The notes below the pieces were generated by a model. The model saw only the letters and a program-made list of their open reading frames with translations. It had not been told where the DNA came from and ran no database searches. Shown here piece after piece: positions 25,042-32,796 of a stretch of DNA of 64,000 nt (position 1 is the stretch's first letter; the number at the start of each line of letters is the position of its first letter). The DNA comes from DAINPP01 sp036743375 (GTDB lineage: Bacteria; Thermotogota; Thermotogae; MWEM01), in the NCBI GenBank assembly GCA_036743375.1, contig DAINPP010000011.1:1-64000 (forward strand), given 5' to 3'. The translations under genes were made by a program, and so were the position numbers.

Positions 25042-25683
25042 TTATCTCTCTGCAAAGATTTCAGGAATGGTGTCAAGCAGATCAAATGCCGATTCAACTT
25101 CTATCAGAAGAATTCCGTTTTCTTCCGCAATCGCATCAAATCTGTCATCGAGATTGGTTTCTTCCGTGACAACGATGATATCACTGTAAGGGGCGATCGC
25201 ATCTATCATGGCTTCATTCGGGCTTCCCGGAAGACCTCTTCTGATCTCTCCGCCGATGGCAAACGTAAGCACTTTGATGTTATTGGCCTTTGCATAGTCG
25301 ATCAACTCATTGATTCTTCCCACTTCATCGTCAACGGAAAGCCCTGAGGCTCCCATTCCCTTGAGACTTGCACCGAGTGCAATCCATAATGTCTTAAACG
25401 GTGTTCCTTTCGCTTCTTCGGAGGTAACAGTTACATGTTTTCCCTTGGCATTTTCGGCTCCACCGAGACCTACACCGGCAGCCAATTCATCTTTACTGAG
25501 AATATCACAGTAATCATAGGCCAGTTCGACTTCTTCAAGTAGAAAAATGACCGTATTCACTTCATCACTCTGTCCCCCGGAAGTCAGAACAACCGGGAAA
25601 CCAAGTTTTTCCACATCTTCCGCAGAAAAGACGGAAAGTGTTAAAATTACTATCAAAACAAATAAGATAAGATTTTTTTTCAT
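25042..25683 (-). CDS. Secreted DUF6305-like protein (copy b)
   Basis: A 213-residue paralogue of 16546-17097 with a signal peptide (MKKNLILFVLIVILTLSVFS). Shared marks are VLTSGGQSDE near the start, LWIALGASLKGMGASGLSVDDE in the middle and FAIGGEIRRGLPGSPNE later. It is longer by an insertion after residue 55 (LSKDELAAGVGLGGAENAKGK). Start ATG 25683 follows GAGGTGA. Its place between the C69 peptidase genes and a TRAP permease gene supports a role in handling peptide or amino-acid products, possibly as a binding protein. Confidence 0.65.
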   Translation of the reverse strand: MKKNLILFVLIVILTLSVFSAEDVEKLGFPVVLTSGGQSDEVNTVIFLLEEVELAYDYCDILSKDELAAGVGLGGAENAKGKHVTVTSEEAKGTPFKTLWIALGASLKGMGASGLSVDDEVGRINELIDYAKANNIKVLTFAIGGEIRRGLPGSPNEAMIDAIAPYSDIIVVTEETNLDDRFDAIAEENGILLIEVESAFDLLDTIPEIFAER

Positions 25684-25704
25684 GACTTTCACCTCGACTG
25701 TATA

Positions 25705-27351
25705 CTATTTTTTCTCGTAATGACCGGCTCTGTTGCCATTTTCATATCCAACACCCTTTAACCATTCATCAGGATAGCCGACACTTTCACCGTTGACATA
25801 ACCGTCGATGTATTTGGAGAACATGTCTTCCGTGAAGGCCTTCCATTCCGCTACAACGGAATCGGCATGATTCATCGCGTAATTTGTCAGGAACTCTTTT
25901 GCAAGTTCCGGTGACTGATTGTAAAGGGTAACCGCTGCCTTTTCTATAGCCGGCTGATAGGCAAATGCCTTTCCTTCTATTTCGAGCTGTTTGGCGTGCA
26001 TATCCTCTATCATATAACTGAATTTCAGATCGGCCCAGTTACCCATGAGGTTGAAGGTCCATCCGGCTGATTCAGAATCATACTGCCATAAACTACCCGT
26101 TTCATAACTCTTCGGCAGCTCATTCATGCCGCAGTAGAAAGGTACATAAGCCGATGTATGCGGGGCATCCGGTCCGAACCAGATGACACCTCCTATCGGA
26201 TCTGGAAGATTTCCCCTTGTCTGCGTGACAAAGACGTAGGCACATCTGAAGACGGATATGGCTCTTTCCCACGCACCCTGAACGAGTCTGCTGCTTCCGG
26301 CATACCGGTTAGGCGTTCCGAATGGTCCCGCCGCAAGCCCTTCTGACAGGTCGAATTCAGTATCCTGATACCAGTCTCTCTGAAGATCGATAACGTCTGC
26401 AACCGTCAGTTTCTTTTCAGGTTTTACGGAGAAAGGATAGGCATTGGAATAGGAATCTTCCACCCAGGGACTGAGTTCGAGTGATGGGGCAATTCGATCA
26501 AACGTTCTCCATACCCTTCGGTGTGAATAGTATGCACTGGTGTATTCTCCGGAGCTTACCGCTCTCATCCAGTCGAAAGGGCCTTTTTCGGCGTCGTACC
26601 AGCCTTGTTCCGCACAGATTTCAAAGAGATTCGGTGAATACATCACATCCGGGTCTTCAGGATCAAGTTCTCTGATTCTCATACAGTTGGCCTCTACAAA
26701 TACCGTTCCATCAGGAACTTTCTTTGCGGCCCAAAGCGCACTCTTCTGATCCGGAGATGCACACATTTCTATAACCCAGATCTCTTCCGTGTCTCCGACA
26801 ACTAACGTTTCTCCCCAGCCGTAATAACCGTATTCAACGGCGAGATCCCCCATCAGTTTTACGGCTTCCTTTGCCTGTGTACATCTTTCAAGTGCTATCC
26901 TTGAAAGTTCTGCAATATCCAGAAGTCTGACGTCTTTTTCCGGACTTGCGTAAGTATTTGCACCGGTTGTACATTCACCGATTGCAAGCTGATGTTCATT
27001 CATGATCCCGTAGGATGAACCGAAATAAGCGTAGGTATGGGTAACCTGAGGGATGTAGCCAAGCGGTTCCGTATCAGCATAGGTTGGATTTTCCCATCCA
27101 GGTCCTCTGTCGGATCCCACGTAGGCAGGATACTGGTCAAGATACGGATAACAGGGTCTCAACGCCCCTTCTTCATAATCCGCTGCCGGTGTTCTGATGA
27201 GTCTGAAATCACACATTCCGCAGTCACAGGTATGTGTTACCATGACGGATCCATCCGCCGAAGCGCCTTTTGTAACTCCGATAGTCGTGCAACTGAATGC
27301 AACAAGCGACAAGGTAATCAACACAATAAAAGTTCCGATTATTCTTTTCAT
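25705..27351 (-). CDS. Secreted C69-family dipeptidase (copy a)
   Basis: A 548-residue PepD/U34-type Ntn-hydrolase. The mature family starts with a nucleophilic Cys in the pattern CTTIxVxKGASxDGS, seen here as CTTIGVTKGASADGS. This Cys (about residue 21) immediately follows a signal peptide core ending VAFS, so export cleavage would expose it. Other family marks include NEHQLAIGECTTG and GETLVVGD. The family cleaves dipeptides. In this island gamma- or alpha-glutamyl dipeptides are plausible substrates. Start ATG 27351 follows AAAGGAG. Paralogue at 27979-29628. Confidence 0.87.
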   Translation of the reverse strand: MKRIIGTFIVLITLSLVAFSCTTIGVTKGASADGSVMVTHTCDCGMCDFRLIRTPAADYEEGALRPCYPYLDQYPAYVGSDRGPGWENPTYADTEPLGYIPQVTHTYAYFGSSYGIMNEHQLAIGECTTGANTYASPEKDVRLLDIAELSRIALERCTQAKEAVKLMGDLAVEYGYYGWGETLVVGDTEEIWVIEMCASPDQKSALWAAKKVPDGTVFVEANCMRIRELDPEDPDVMYSPNLFEICAEQGWYDAEKGPFDWMRAVSSGEYTSAYYSHRRVWRTFDRIAPSLELSPWVEDSYSNAYPFSVKPEKKLTVADVIDLQRDWYQDTEFDLSEGLAAGPFGTPNRYAGSSRLVQGAWERAISVFRCAYVFVTQTRGNLPDPIGGVIWFGPDAPHTSAYVPFYCGMNELPKSYETGSLWQYDSESAGWTFNLMGNWADLKFSYMIEDMHAKQLEIEGKAFAYQPAIEKAAVTLYNQSPELAKEFLTNYAMNHADSVVAEWKAFTEDMFSKYIDGYVNGESVGYPDEWLKGVGYENGNRAGHYEKK

Positions 27352-27365
27352 TTTACAGGCTCCTT

Positions 27366-27953
27366 TCATTCCTTTTGATAAACGATCGCCAACTCTTCCC
27401 CTTCAACAAACCATAGTAAATCCAATTTATAACCCTTTTTAAAATCTATCCAAGGATTTTTAAACCATATGGGATTCTGTCTCGAAAGAGACAGAATCCT
27501 TGTTCCGCACGCCATTGGTTCTCCACAATCCGGACAATAACTTCTTCCGCCAAAATCAGCCATTTCATCTCTGAAATAAAGGAATGTCTCGACGTAATTA
27601 TCCTCTCCCGTTAAATAACCCCAGAAAGGTGTGTAATTGTAGTCGACTTCAAACGTATCCCTGCCGGTTTCGCTAAAATAAGAGAGGTTCAAGACTTCCG
27701 GAATCAGAAAAGCAACCGTTTCTTCCGGTACCCCAGATATCTCTATCCCCTGATTCTCAAGCTGCTCCAGAATAAACAGATGAAACCGCATAATCGAGAC
27801 GGTCTTTCCGTCGATCCCTTTAGAAATCGTACGATGGGCAACCGCGAGCCCCCTGTCCTGATCAAGATCAAACGTTCTCGCTGAACCAATGGTCAAAAGT
27901 GTACAAAAAATCATCAATATCAGGAAAAATCTCTGCTTTTTATTTGTCATCAT
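27366..27953 (-). CDS. Hypothetical secreted protein with a CPxC-type Cys cluster
   Basis: A 195-residue protein with a signal peptide (MMTNKKQRFFLILMIFCTLLTIGSA). The C-terminal third has YCPDCGEPMACG, which looks like a small metal-binding or disulfide knuckle, then aromatic-rich sequence (NPIWFKNPWIDF). It lies between the two C69 dipeptidase genes, 14 bases from the next, and is surely in their operon. Start supported by AGGAG at seven bases. Not recognised. Confidence 0.62.
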   Translation of the reverse strand: MMTNKKQRFFLILMIFCTLLTIGSARTFDLDQDRGLAVAHRTISKGIDGKTVSIMRFHLFILEQLENQGIEISGVPEETVAFLIPEVLNLSYFSETGRDTFEVDYNYTPFWGYLTGEDNYVETFLYFRDEMADFGGRSYCPDCGEPMACGTRILSLSRQNPIWFKNPWIDFKKGYKLDLLWFVEGEELAIVYQKE

Positions 27954-27978
27954 ATTATTTCTCCTGTAACAGACTTAA

Positions 27979-29628
27979 TCATTCGTCCGCTGAATATTTT
28001 ACCGGACCATCTTTGAAACCGACATCCATCAGCCATTTTGCGGGGTAGCCCACCGATTTACCGTCGACATATCCATCGTTGTACTTTACGATGAGGGACA
28101 TATCGAAATTCCACCAGTCGGATACAACTCTCTGTGCGGTATCCTTACAATAATCCGTGAGGAACTGTATGGCCAGATCCGGATCCTGTTCATAAAGGGC
28201 AACCGCAGCTTCTTCGATAGCTGGTTGCATCTGAACGAGCGTGTCTTCGGTCTTCTTCTGCATGGCTTTTATATCTTCTATGATATAGCTGAATTTGAGA
28301 TTTGCCCAGTTTCCGGCAAATGAATGGACCCAGAATGCGATAGAAGGATCAAATTCATCATGGCTTCCCGTATCATAGGCATCGGAGATATCTGTGATAC
28401 CCGAATAGAATGGGACATAAGCCGTTGTATGTGGGGCATCCGGTCCGAACCAGAGAACACCGCCGATAGGATCCGGCATATCGGCTCTGAGCTGTGCGAC
28501 AAAGCTGTAATCACATCTGAAGATAGAAACAGGTCTTTCCCATGCCCCTTTAACGAGCGGATTGTCTCCTGCAAATCTGTCAGGCGTGCCAAATGGACCT
28601 GCTGCAAGGCCTTCAGTCAGATCAAATTCCGTTCCCTCATAATAATCTCTGTGCAGTGCGAATACATCCTGAAGCGTCAGTTTTTCATCAGGTACGACGG
28701 AGAACGGGTAATCCCTTGTGAAGGAATCTTCCACATAAGGACTGAAATTCTGTGAAGGAGCAACTCTTGATAAAACGGACCATACTCTTCTGAGACTGTA
28801 ATAAGGGTGACTGTATTCTCCCATACTTGCCACGCTCATCCAGTCAAGCAGTTCACCTGATTCCGGATCCCAGCTTCCCTGTTCTGCGGCAATATCATGA
28901 AGATTTGGCGAGCACATGGTATCCGGATCGTTCGGATCAATTTCTCTGATTCTCATACAATTTGCTTCTACAAAAACTGTACCGTCAGGGATTTTCTTTG
29001 CAGCCCAGATAGCACTGACTTTTTCAGGATCCGGTGAAACTTCAAAGACCCATGCCTCTTCCGTATCGGCTACCGTTAGGGTTTCTCCCCAGTCATAGTA
29101 ACCGTACTGAACTGCCAATGCACCCATCAGTTCAATCGCTTCTCTTGCCGTTGTACATCTTTCCATGGCAACTCTTGACATTGCAGCAATGTCAAAGATT
29201 CTGACACCGGCTTCAGGTTGTGTGTAGACCTTTGCACCGGTTGTACACTCACCGATTGCGAGCTGATGTTCGTTGATCACACCGTATACGCCATCAATAT
29301 AAGCATAAGTGTGTTCTACCTGATCAATGTAGCCCAATGGTTCCATTGCTTCGTATCCGGGCGTGTTATACCCTTCTCCTCTGCTTTCTCCAACGTATCG
29401 CGGATAAGGAAGTTTAAACGGGTATACGGGCATCGTGCTTCCCGGTTCATAATCTTTTGCCGGAACTTTGATGATTCTGAAATCACAGGAACCACAGTCA
29501 GCCGTGTGCGTTACCATGACCGAACCATCCGCAGAAGCTCCCTTGGTTACTATGATTGTGGTACAGGAAAACGCTATCATAGCAGCCGCCAACAGTAAAA
29601 CGATGAACAAAAAGTTCTTCCTCTTCAC
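27979..29628 (-). CDS. Secreted C69-family dipeptidase (copy b)
   Basis: A 549-residue paralogue of 25705-27351. The signal peptide (MKRKNFLFIVLLLAAAMIAFS) runs directly into the nucleophile region CTTIIVTKGASADGS, and NEHQLAIGECTTG and GETLTVAD are also present. I chose GTG 29628, six bases after GAGAGGTG, over GTG 29637, which overlaps that site. It is first in a probable operon with the Cys-cluster protein, C69 copy a, DUF6305 b and TRAP permease b. A 541-base non-coding gap precedes it. Confidence 0.87.
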   Translation of the reverse strand: MKRKNFLFIVLLLAAAMIAFSCTTIIVTKGASADGSVMVTHTADCGSCDFRIIKVPAKDYEPGSTMPVYPFKLPYPRYVGESRGEGYNTPGYEAMEPLGYIDQVEHTYAYIDGVYGVINEHQLAIGECTTGAKVYTQPEAGVRIFDIAAMSRVAMERCTTAREAIELMGALAVQYGYYDWGETLTVADTEEAWVFEVSPDPEKVSAIWAAKKIPDGTVFVEANCMRIREIDPNDPDTMCSPNLHDIAAEQGSWDPESGELLDWMSVASMGEYSHPYYSLRRVWSVLSRVAPSQNFSPYVEDSFTRDYPFSVVPDEKLTLQDVFALHRDYYEGTEFDLTEGLAAGPFGTPDRFAGDNPLVKGAWERPVSIFRCDYSFVAQLRADMPDPIGGVLWFGPDAPHTTAYVPFYSGITDISDAYDTGSHDEFDPSIAFWVHSFAGNWANLKFSYIIEDIKAMQKKTEDTLVQMQPAIEEAAVALYEQDPDLAIQFLTDYCKDTAQRVVSDWWNFDMSLIVKYNDGYVDGKSVGYPAKWLMDVGFKDGPVKYSADE

Positions 29629-30169
29629 AACAAACACCTCTCAATTAAATATTTATACCTTTAAGTTTGGTATATGAAATTATTATATCATTGATTACCC
29701 GTATAATAACTTTGTTGGTTTGAAATTATATATTTATAATTTAATTAACGGATCCTACTTGATAATTAGCAATCCTAATAATAATTTCTTATGATGAAAA
29801 TGAAATTATAATGATTCTTTTTTATCCAATGGACCGATAATCGCTTTAATACTCAAGTGTAATTTATTGGTTCTGATAAGAAGAGTTATCTTTTTTTAAA
29901 AGATTGAATTTTACGGGGAATCCTACGGATGAGGCGTTTTATCGTTTTAATACCTTTATATTTATAAATAGGTTGGTTATTGTAATATTAAATTTACAAT
30001 ATGAATGGAGAGTCTATTTCTGTTTAGAAGTAAGGTAGTAATGTTAAAATGTTTTACGGAAAATTTTTTAAAAAAAACTAAAAAATAATATACCTGAATT
30101 CAGATCTACCAGATACGAACTGAAAAATGATGAAATGACGATGTGTTATGTTCGAAAAGCGAATAAATT
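29629..30169. other. AT-rich intergenic region with a candidate promoter
   Basis: 541 bases with no convincing reading frame. A minus-strand TATAAT at 29682-29687 lies about 55 bases before the C69b start and is the best promoter candidate; its -35 is poor. No clear terminator follows the pgsC2 gene here: the A/T runs near 30060-30090 lack a GC stem. No structured RNA was recognised. Confidence 0.4.
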
Positions 30170-30604
30170 TTAATAGATGAAAAAGACAGAATAAAAGAAA
30201 AAGAGAAACATTGTGCAGACACTGCAACTGATGAGTGTTTTAAGGATCCCCTGCTTAATCATCGTATTGGTGAGAATCCCCGCTATGATCCATCCGGCGG
30301 TCTTGAAGACAAAATCTCCCGGAAAGAGAGCGGGGAAGAACTTCCACCAGGTGTAGGTCAGGAGAGTAGAGATGAGTATCAGAATGACCAGCTGCTTTTT
30401 CTTGTCAATCAGGAAGAAATAACCGAGCAGTTTAAACAGAAAGAGTGTCAGGAATGATACACAGATTGTTCCGATCAGTCTCTCGGGTTCTTTCATATAA
30501 AGGGAAAAATACATTGGCACGATGATTCCACCCGGTATTATTTGAGTGAGGGCGGTGAAGATAAAGGTGAAAAACAGACTGACCATGGAAAAGATGTATA
30601 TCAT
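30170..30604 (-). CDS. pgsC: Poly-gamma-glutamate biosynthesis protein PgsC (copy 2)
   Basis: A 144-residue membrane protein with the family motif IPGGIIVPMYFSLYMKEPERLIGT near residues 22-45 and about four helices. It is the same length as copy 1 (21344-21778) and clearly paralogous. Its ATG overlaps the pgsB stop as ATGA, the classic pgsBC arrangement, so this is probably the copy that forms the synthetase with PgsB. Confidence 0.88.
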   Translation of the reverse strand: MIYIFSMVSLFFTFIFTALTQIIPGGIIVPMYFSLYMKEPERLIGTICVSFLTLFLFKLLGYFFLIDKKKQLVILILISTLLTYTWWKFFPALFPGDFVFKTAGWIIAGILTNTMIKQGILKTLISCSVCTMFLFFFYSVFFIY

Positions 30605-31716
30605 AAGGTGACCTCATCCCAGTACTTTAAAATATGTTCACCACTTTTGACGTAATTGCCGAATCCTACGAACACCGTCTTCTCCTCAGTCGGTGCAAAA
30701 GTGATAGCAAACCGTTTCTGCTGTAATTTTGAAAGGGCAAATGAATAGCGGTGTCTTTTGATAATACCGTAATGGGCTCCATACACATAGACCGTATTAA
30801 ATAAACTTCCCGAATTCCTGAAACTTTCTATCCACTGTGCCGTTCGATTTGGTTTATCCGGTCTCGTACAGAAAATACCCTTGATAGAGTGATTGGGGTA
30901 TTCGGATCTTATCTCATCGATGATCCTGAGGGTCGATTCGGGATCATTGGCGGAGAAGGCATTGACGAAGAGGGTATTTTTGTCCCTTTTCTTTATATAA
31001 AAGACATCATCATCCGTTTTAAATTCGTCGATACAATTTAAAAAGAGTGAACGATCAAGGTTAAACGCCTTGACAAAATAATCGGCTATGAGCAGTGTTT
31101 CATAAAACCCCGGTTGAATTTCCCTGACCTTTTTTAAATCTTCATCCTCTTTGATAAACAGTATTCTGTCCGTATCTTTTGCAAAATAGTTCTTCTCCTG
31201 TTCAAGGGTCAGGCAGGTCGTTGCTTTCGGGGTACTTTTGACAAACATCTCCGCTATCTCCTGTTTGTTTGAACCACTGACCCCTATGTGATCCGCTTTG
31301 ACATTGGTGATAACTAAGTAATCTGGATTGAGTATGTTCTGCGTCTCCATTTTCTGATATTCCGGGGTAACACTCATAATCTCGGTAATAAGCACATCGA
31401 TTTTTAAACGGCTTGCCGTTTTCAATAAGATGTTTTTCTGCTCGATGATAGAGGTACCGCCCCTTCGGATTATCTTTTGAGCGGTGCCGTCCGGAAGGAT
31501 GAGAGAAGCCTTTGTACCGGTTATCTTTCCAAGCGTTTTGAAACCGTTTTTCTGAAAGAGGGAGGTGAGAAATCTAACCGTTGTAGATTTCCCACGGGTT
31601 CCTGTAACGGCTATAACGGTTTTTATTCGATTCCTTTTTCTTCTCAGTTCCCTTTGCTCAACGATGAAAAATATCAATAGAGTCAAGAGGATCAGACCGG
31701 CTATGAGCAATGCCAT
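30601..31716 (-). CDS. pgsB: Poly-gamma-glutamate synthase, Mur-ligase-type subunit
   Basis: A 371-residue ATP-dependent amide ligase that extends a gamma-linked glutamate chain. It has an N-terminal membrane helix (MALLIAGLILLTLLIFFIV), the ATP loop IAVTGTRGKSTTVRFL, and further family marks TGTKASLILPDG, EIMSVTPEYQ and TNVKADHIGV. The length is close to Bacillus PgsB/CapB (about 390-460, slightly short). I start it at ATG 31716, eight bases after the stop of the cache protein gene, with no strong ribosome site, so translation may depend on coupling. No pgsA/capA-type gene is next to it. Confidence 0.9.
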   Translation of the reverse strand: MALLIAGLILLTLLIFFIVEQRELRRKRNRIKTVIAVTGTRGKSTTVRFLTSLFQKNGFKTLGKITGTKASLILPDGTAQKIIRRGGTSIIEQKNILLKTASRLKIDVLITEIMSVTPEYQKMETQNILNPDYLVITNVKADHIGVSGSNKQEIAEMFVKSTPKATTCLTLEQEKNYFAKDTDRILFIKEDEDLKKVREIQPGFYETLLIADYFVKAFNLDRSLFLNCIDEFKTDDDVFYIKKRDKNTLFVNAFSANDPESTLRIIDEIRSEYPNHSIKGIFCTRPDKPNRTAQWIESFRNSGSLFNTVYVYGAHYGIIKRHRYSFALSKLQQKRFAITFAPTEEKTVFVGFGNYVKSGEHILKYWDEVTL

Positions 31717-31724
31717 TTTAACAG

Positions 31725-32438
31725 TTACTTCAGACTGCCGATGGCATAGATCCATCCAGTTGAAGGAGATGATCCGAAGATGTACCGATATTTCAACGGG
31801 CTGTTTTCCACTGATGGATATAAACCGGATGTATTTTCGGTCATCCGTTTAGCGAGGTCGGCTGCCACTTTGTCGTCGATATTGAATCTGAATACCTCTT
31901 CACCTTCTCGTGTGATGGCGTAAACGGATTTATCCAGTCCGTTATCCGAAAAGAATGTCAGCAATTCTTCAAAGGCCTCCGTATATTTAGATCCCCCGAT
32001 ATAGCCCACGACCAGATCATCCTTTATAACAGGCAGTGCCGCCACCGCACTCTTTTTACCGCTTGTATAGCCGGTGACAACTGCCCCGTAAACCTTACCG
32101 CCCACCTCAAGAACCGAGAAGTATGTCCTGTTTTTCAGATTGGCGTCTGTAAGCCCTTTCTCTACAGTGTAATAAGTTCCATCTGTGTTGGCGAACCAGT
32201 AGAGCGTATGTGCATCTCTTTTCTGAATCTCTGAGATCGTCTCTTCCATCTCATCCCAGTTGCCGCTTTTGACGGTGTCTGTTTCCGAAAGTATTTCAAG
32301 AATCGAATGCATCTCTTCCAGGTTGCTTTCAAGGGCATAAATCATCAAGGTTGTCTCGCCGGCAAGTGCAGCTATATCTGCTGAGAAGACCGTGAAGCAG
32401 AACAGGGAGATGAACAAAACGAGTAAGAACTTTTTCAT
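31725..32438 (-). CDS. Secreted free-standing Cache-like sensor protein
   Basis: A 237-residue protein with a signal peptide (MKKFLLVLFISLFCFTVFSA). It then resembles a dCache-type extracytoplasmic ligand-binding domain: LYWFANTDGTYYT, NLKNRTYFSVLEVGG, SGKKSAVAALPVIKDDLVVGYIGG. Such domains normally head chemoreceptors or kinases, often for amino acids, but here no membrane or output domain follows. It is the first gene of the pgsB-pgsC2 operon, so it may bind amino acids or modulate polymer synthesis. RBS AGGAGG. The Cache assignment is by pattern only. Confidence 0.65.
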   Translation of the reverse strand: MKKFLLVLFISLFCFTVFSADIAALAGETTLMIYALESNLEEMHSILEILSETDTVKSGNWDEMEETISEIQKRDAHTLYWFANTDGTYYTVEKGLTDANLKNRTYFSVLEVGGKVYGAVVTGYTSGKKSAVAALPVIKDDLVVGYIGGSKYTEAFEELLTFFSDNGLDKSVYAITREGEEVFRFNIDDKVAADLAKRMTENTSGLYPSVENSPLKYRYIFGSSPSTGWIYAIGSLK

Positions 32439-32501
32439 AAGAATTCCTCCTTAATAGGCTTATATCTTTTGCTACCCTGATTTCAGTTTGATTCATTTCC
32501 T

Positions 32502-32510
32502 ATTATACCA
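32502..32510 (-). promoter_or_regulatory. Candidate extended -10 promoter for the cache-pgsBC operon
   Basis: On the minus strand TGG directly precedes TATAAT (32507 to 32502), an extended -10 form about 65 bases before the cache protein start. No matching -35 is needed for this class. Confidence 0.5.
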
Positions 32511-32670
32511 GTAAATTAACAATGGAATGACTTGGTTAAATAAATAAGGTGAGGAACTGTCTGGAGAAATTCTCATTCTCTGTCAGTATGAATTTTGGCA
32601 TCTTTCAGCTATTAATTAATGGGTAAAAGACAATGAAATAGGATAAAATCATTCAAAATGAAGAGAAATA

Positions 32671-32740
32671 TTGAGATAATCTCAAATAATTGGATTTATT
32701 TGGATAAAATACTCAGTTTTATAAATTGAGTATTTCTCAA
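32671..32740 (+). promoter_or_regulatory. Two palindromic operator candidates
   Basis: TTGAGATAATCTCAA at 32671-32685 (perfect seven-base arms) and TTGAGTATTTCTCAA at 32726-32740 (five-base arms) are both followed by CAAATAATT-like sequence. Centres are 55 bases apart. The second overlaps the -35 and spacer of the promoter below, a typical repressor position. The RpiR-family protein encoded at 42225-43073, at the end of the same gene run, is the most likely ligand. Confidence 0.55.
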
Positions 32741-32754
32741 ATTAATTATATAAT
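32726..32754 (+). promoter_or_regulatory. Promoter of the amino-sugar operon
   Basis: TTGAGT (32726-32731), a 17-base spacer and a perfect TATAAT (32749-32754) lie about 43 bases before the NanE-ROK start. Confidence 0.65.
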
Positions 32755-32796
32755 TTTGGCGAAATAATCAACAATGAAATTGAAAGGAGCTAATCA

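Noticed and set aside
29641..30169. Riboswitch or small RNA in the 541-base gap of the PGA island
   Set aside because: No recognisable riboswitch core or stable GC stem followed by a T-run was seen; the region is simply AT-rich.
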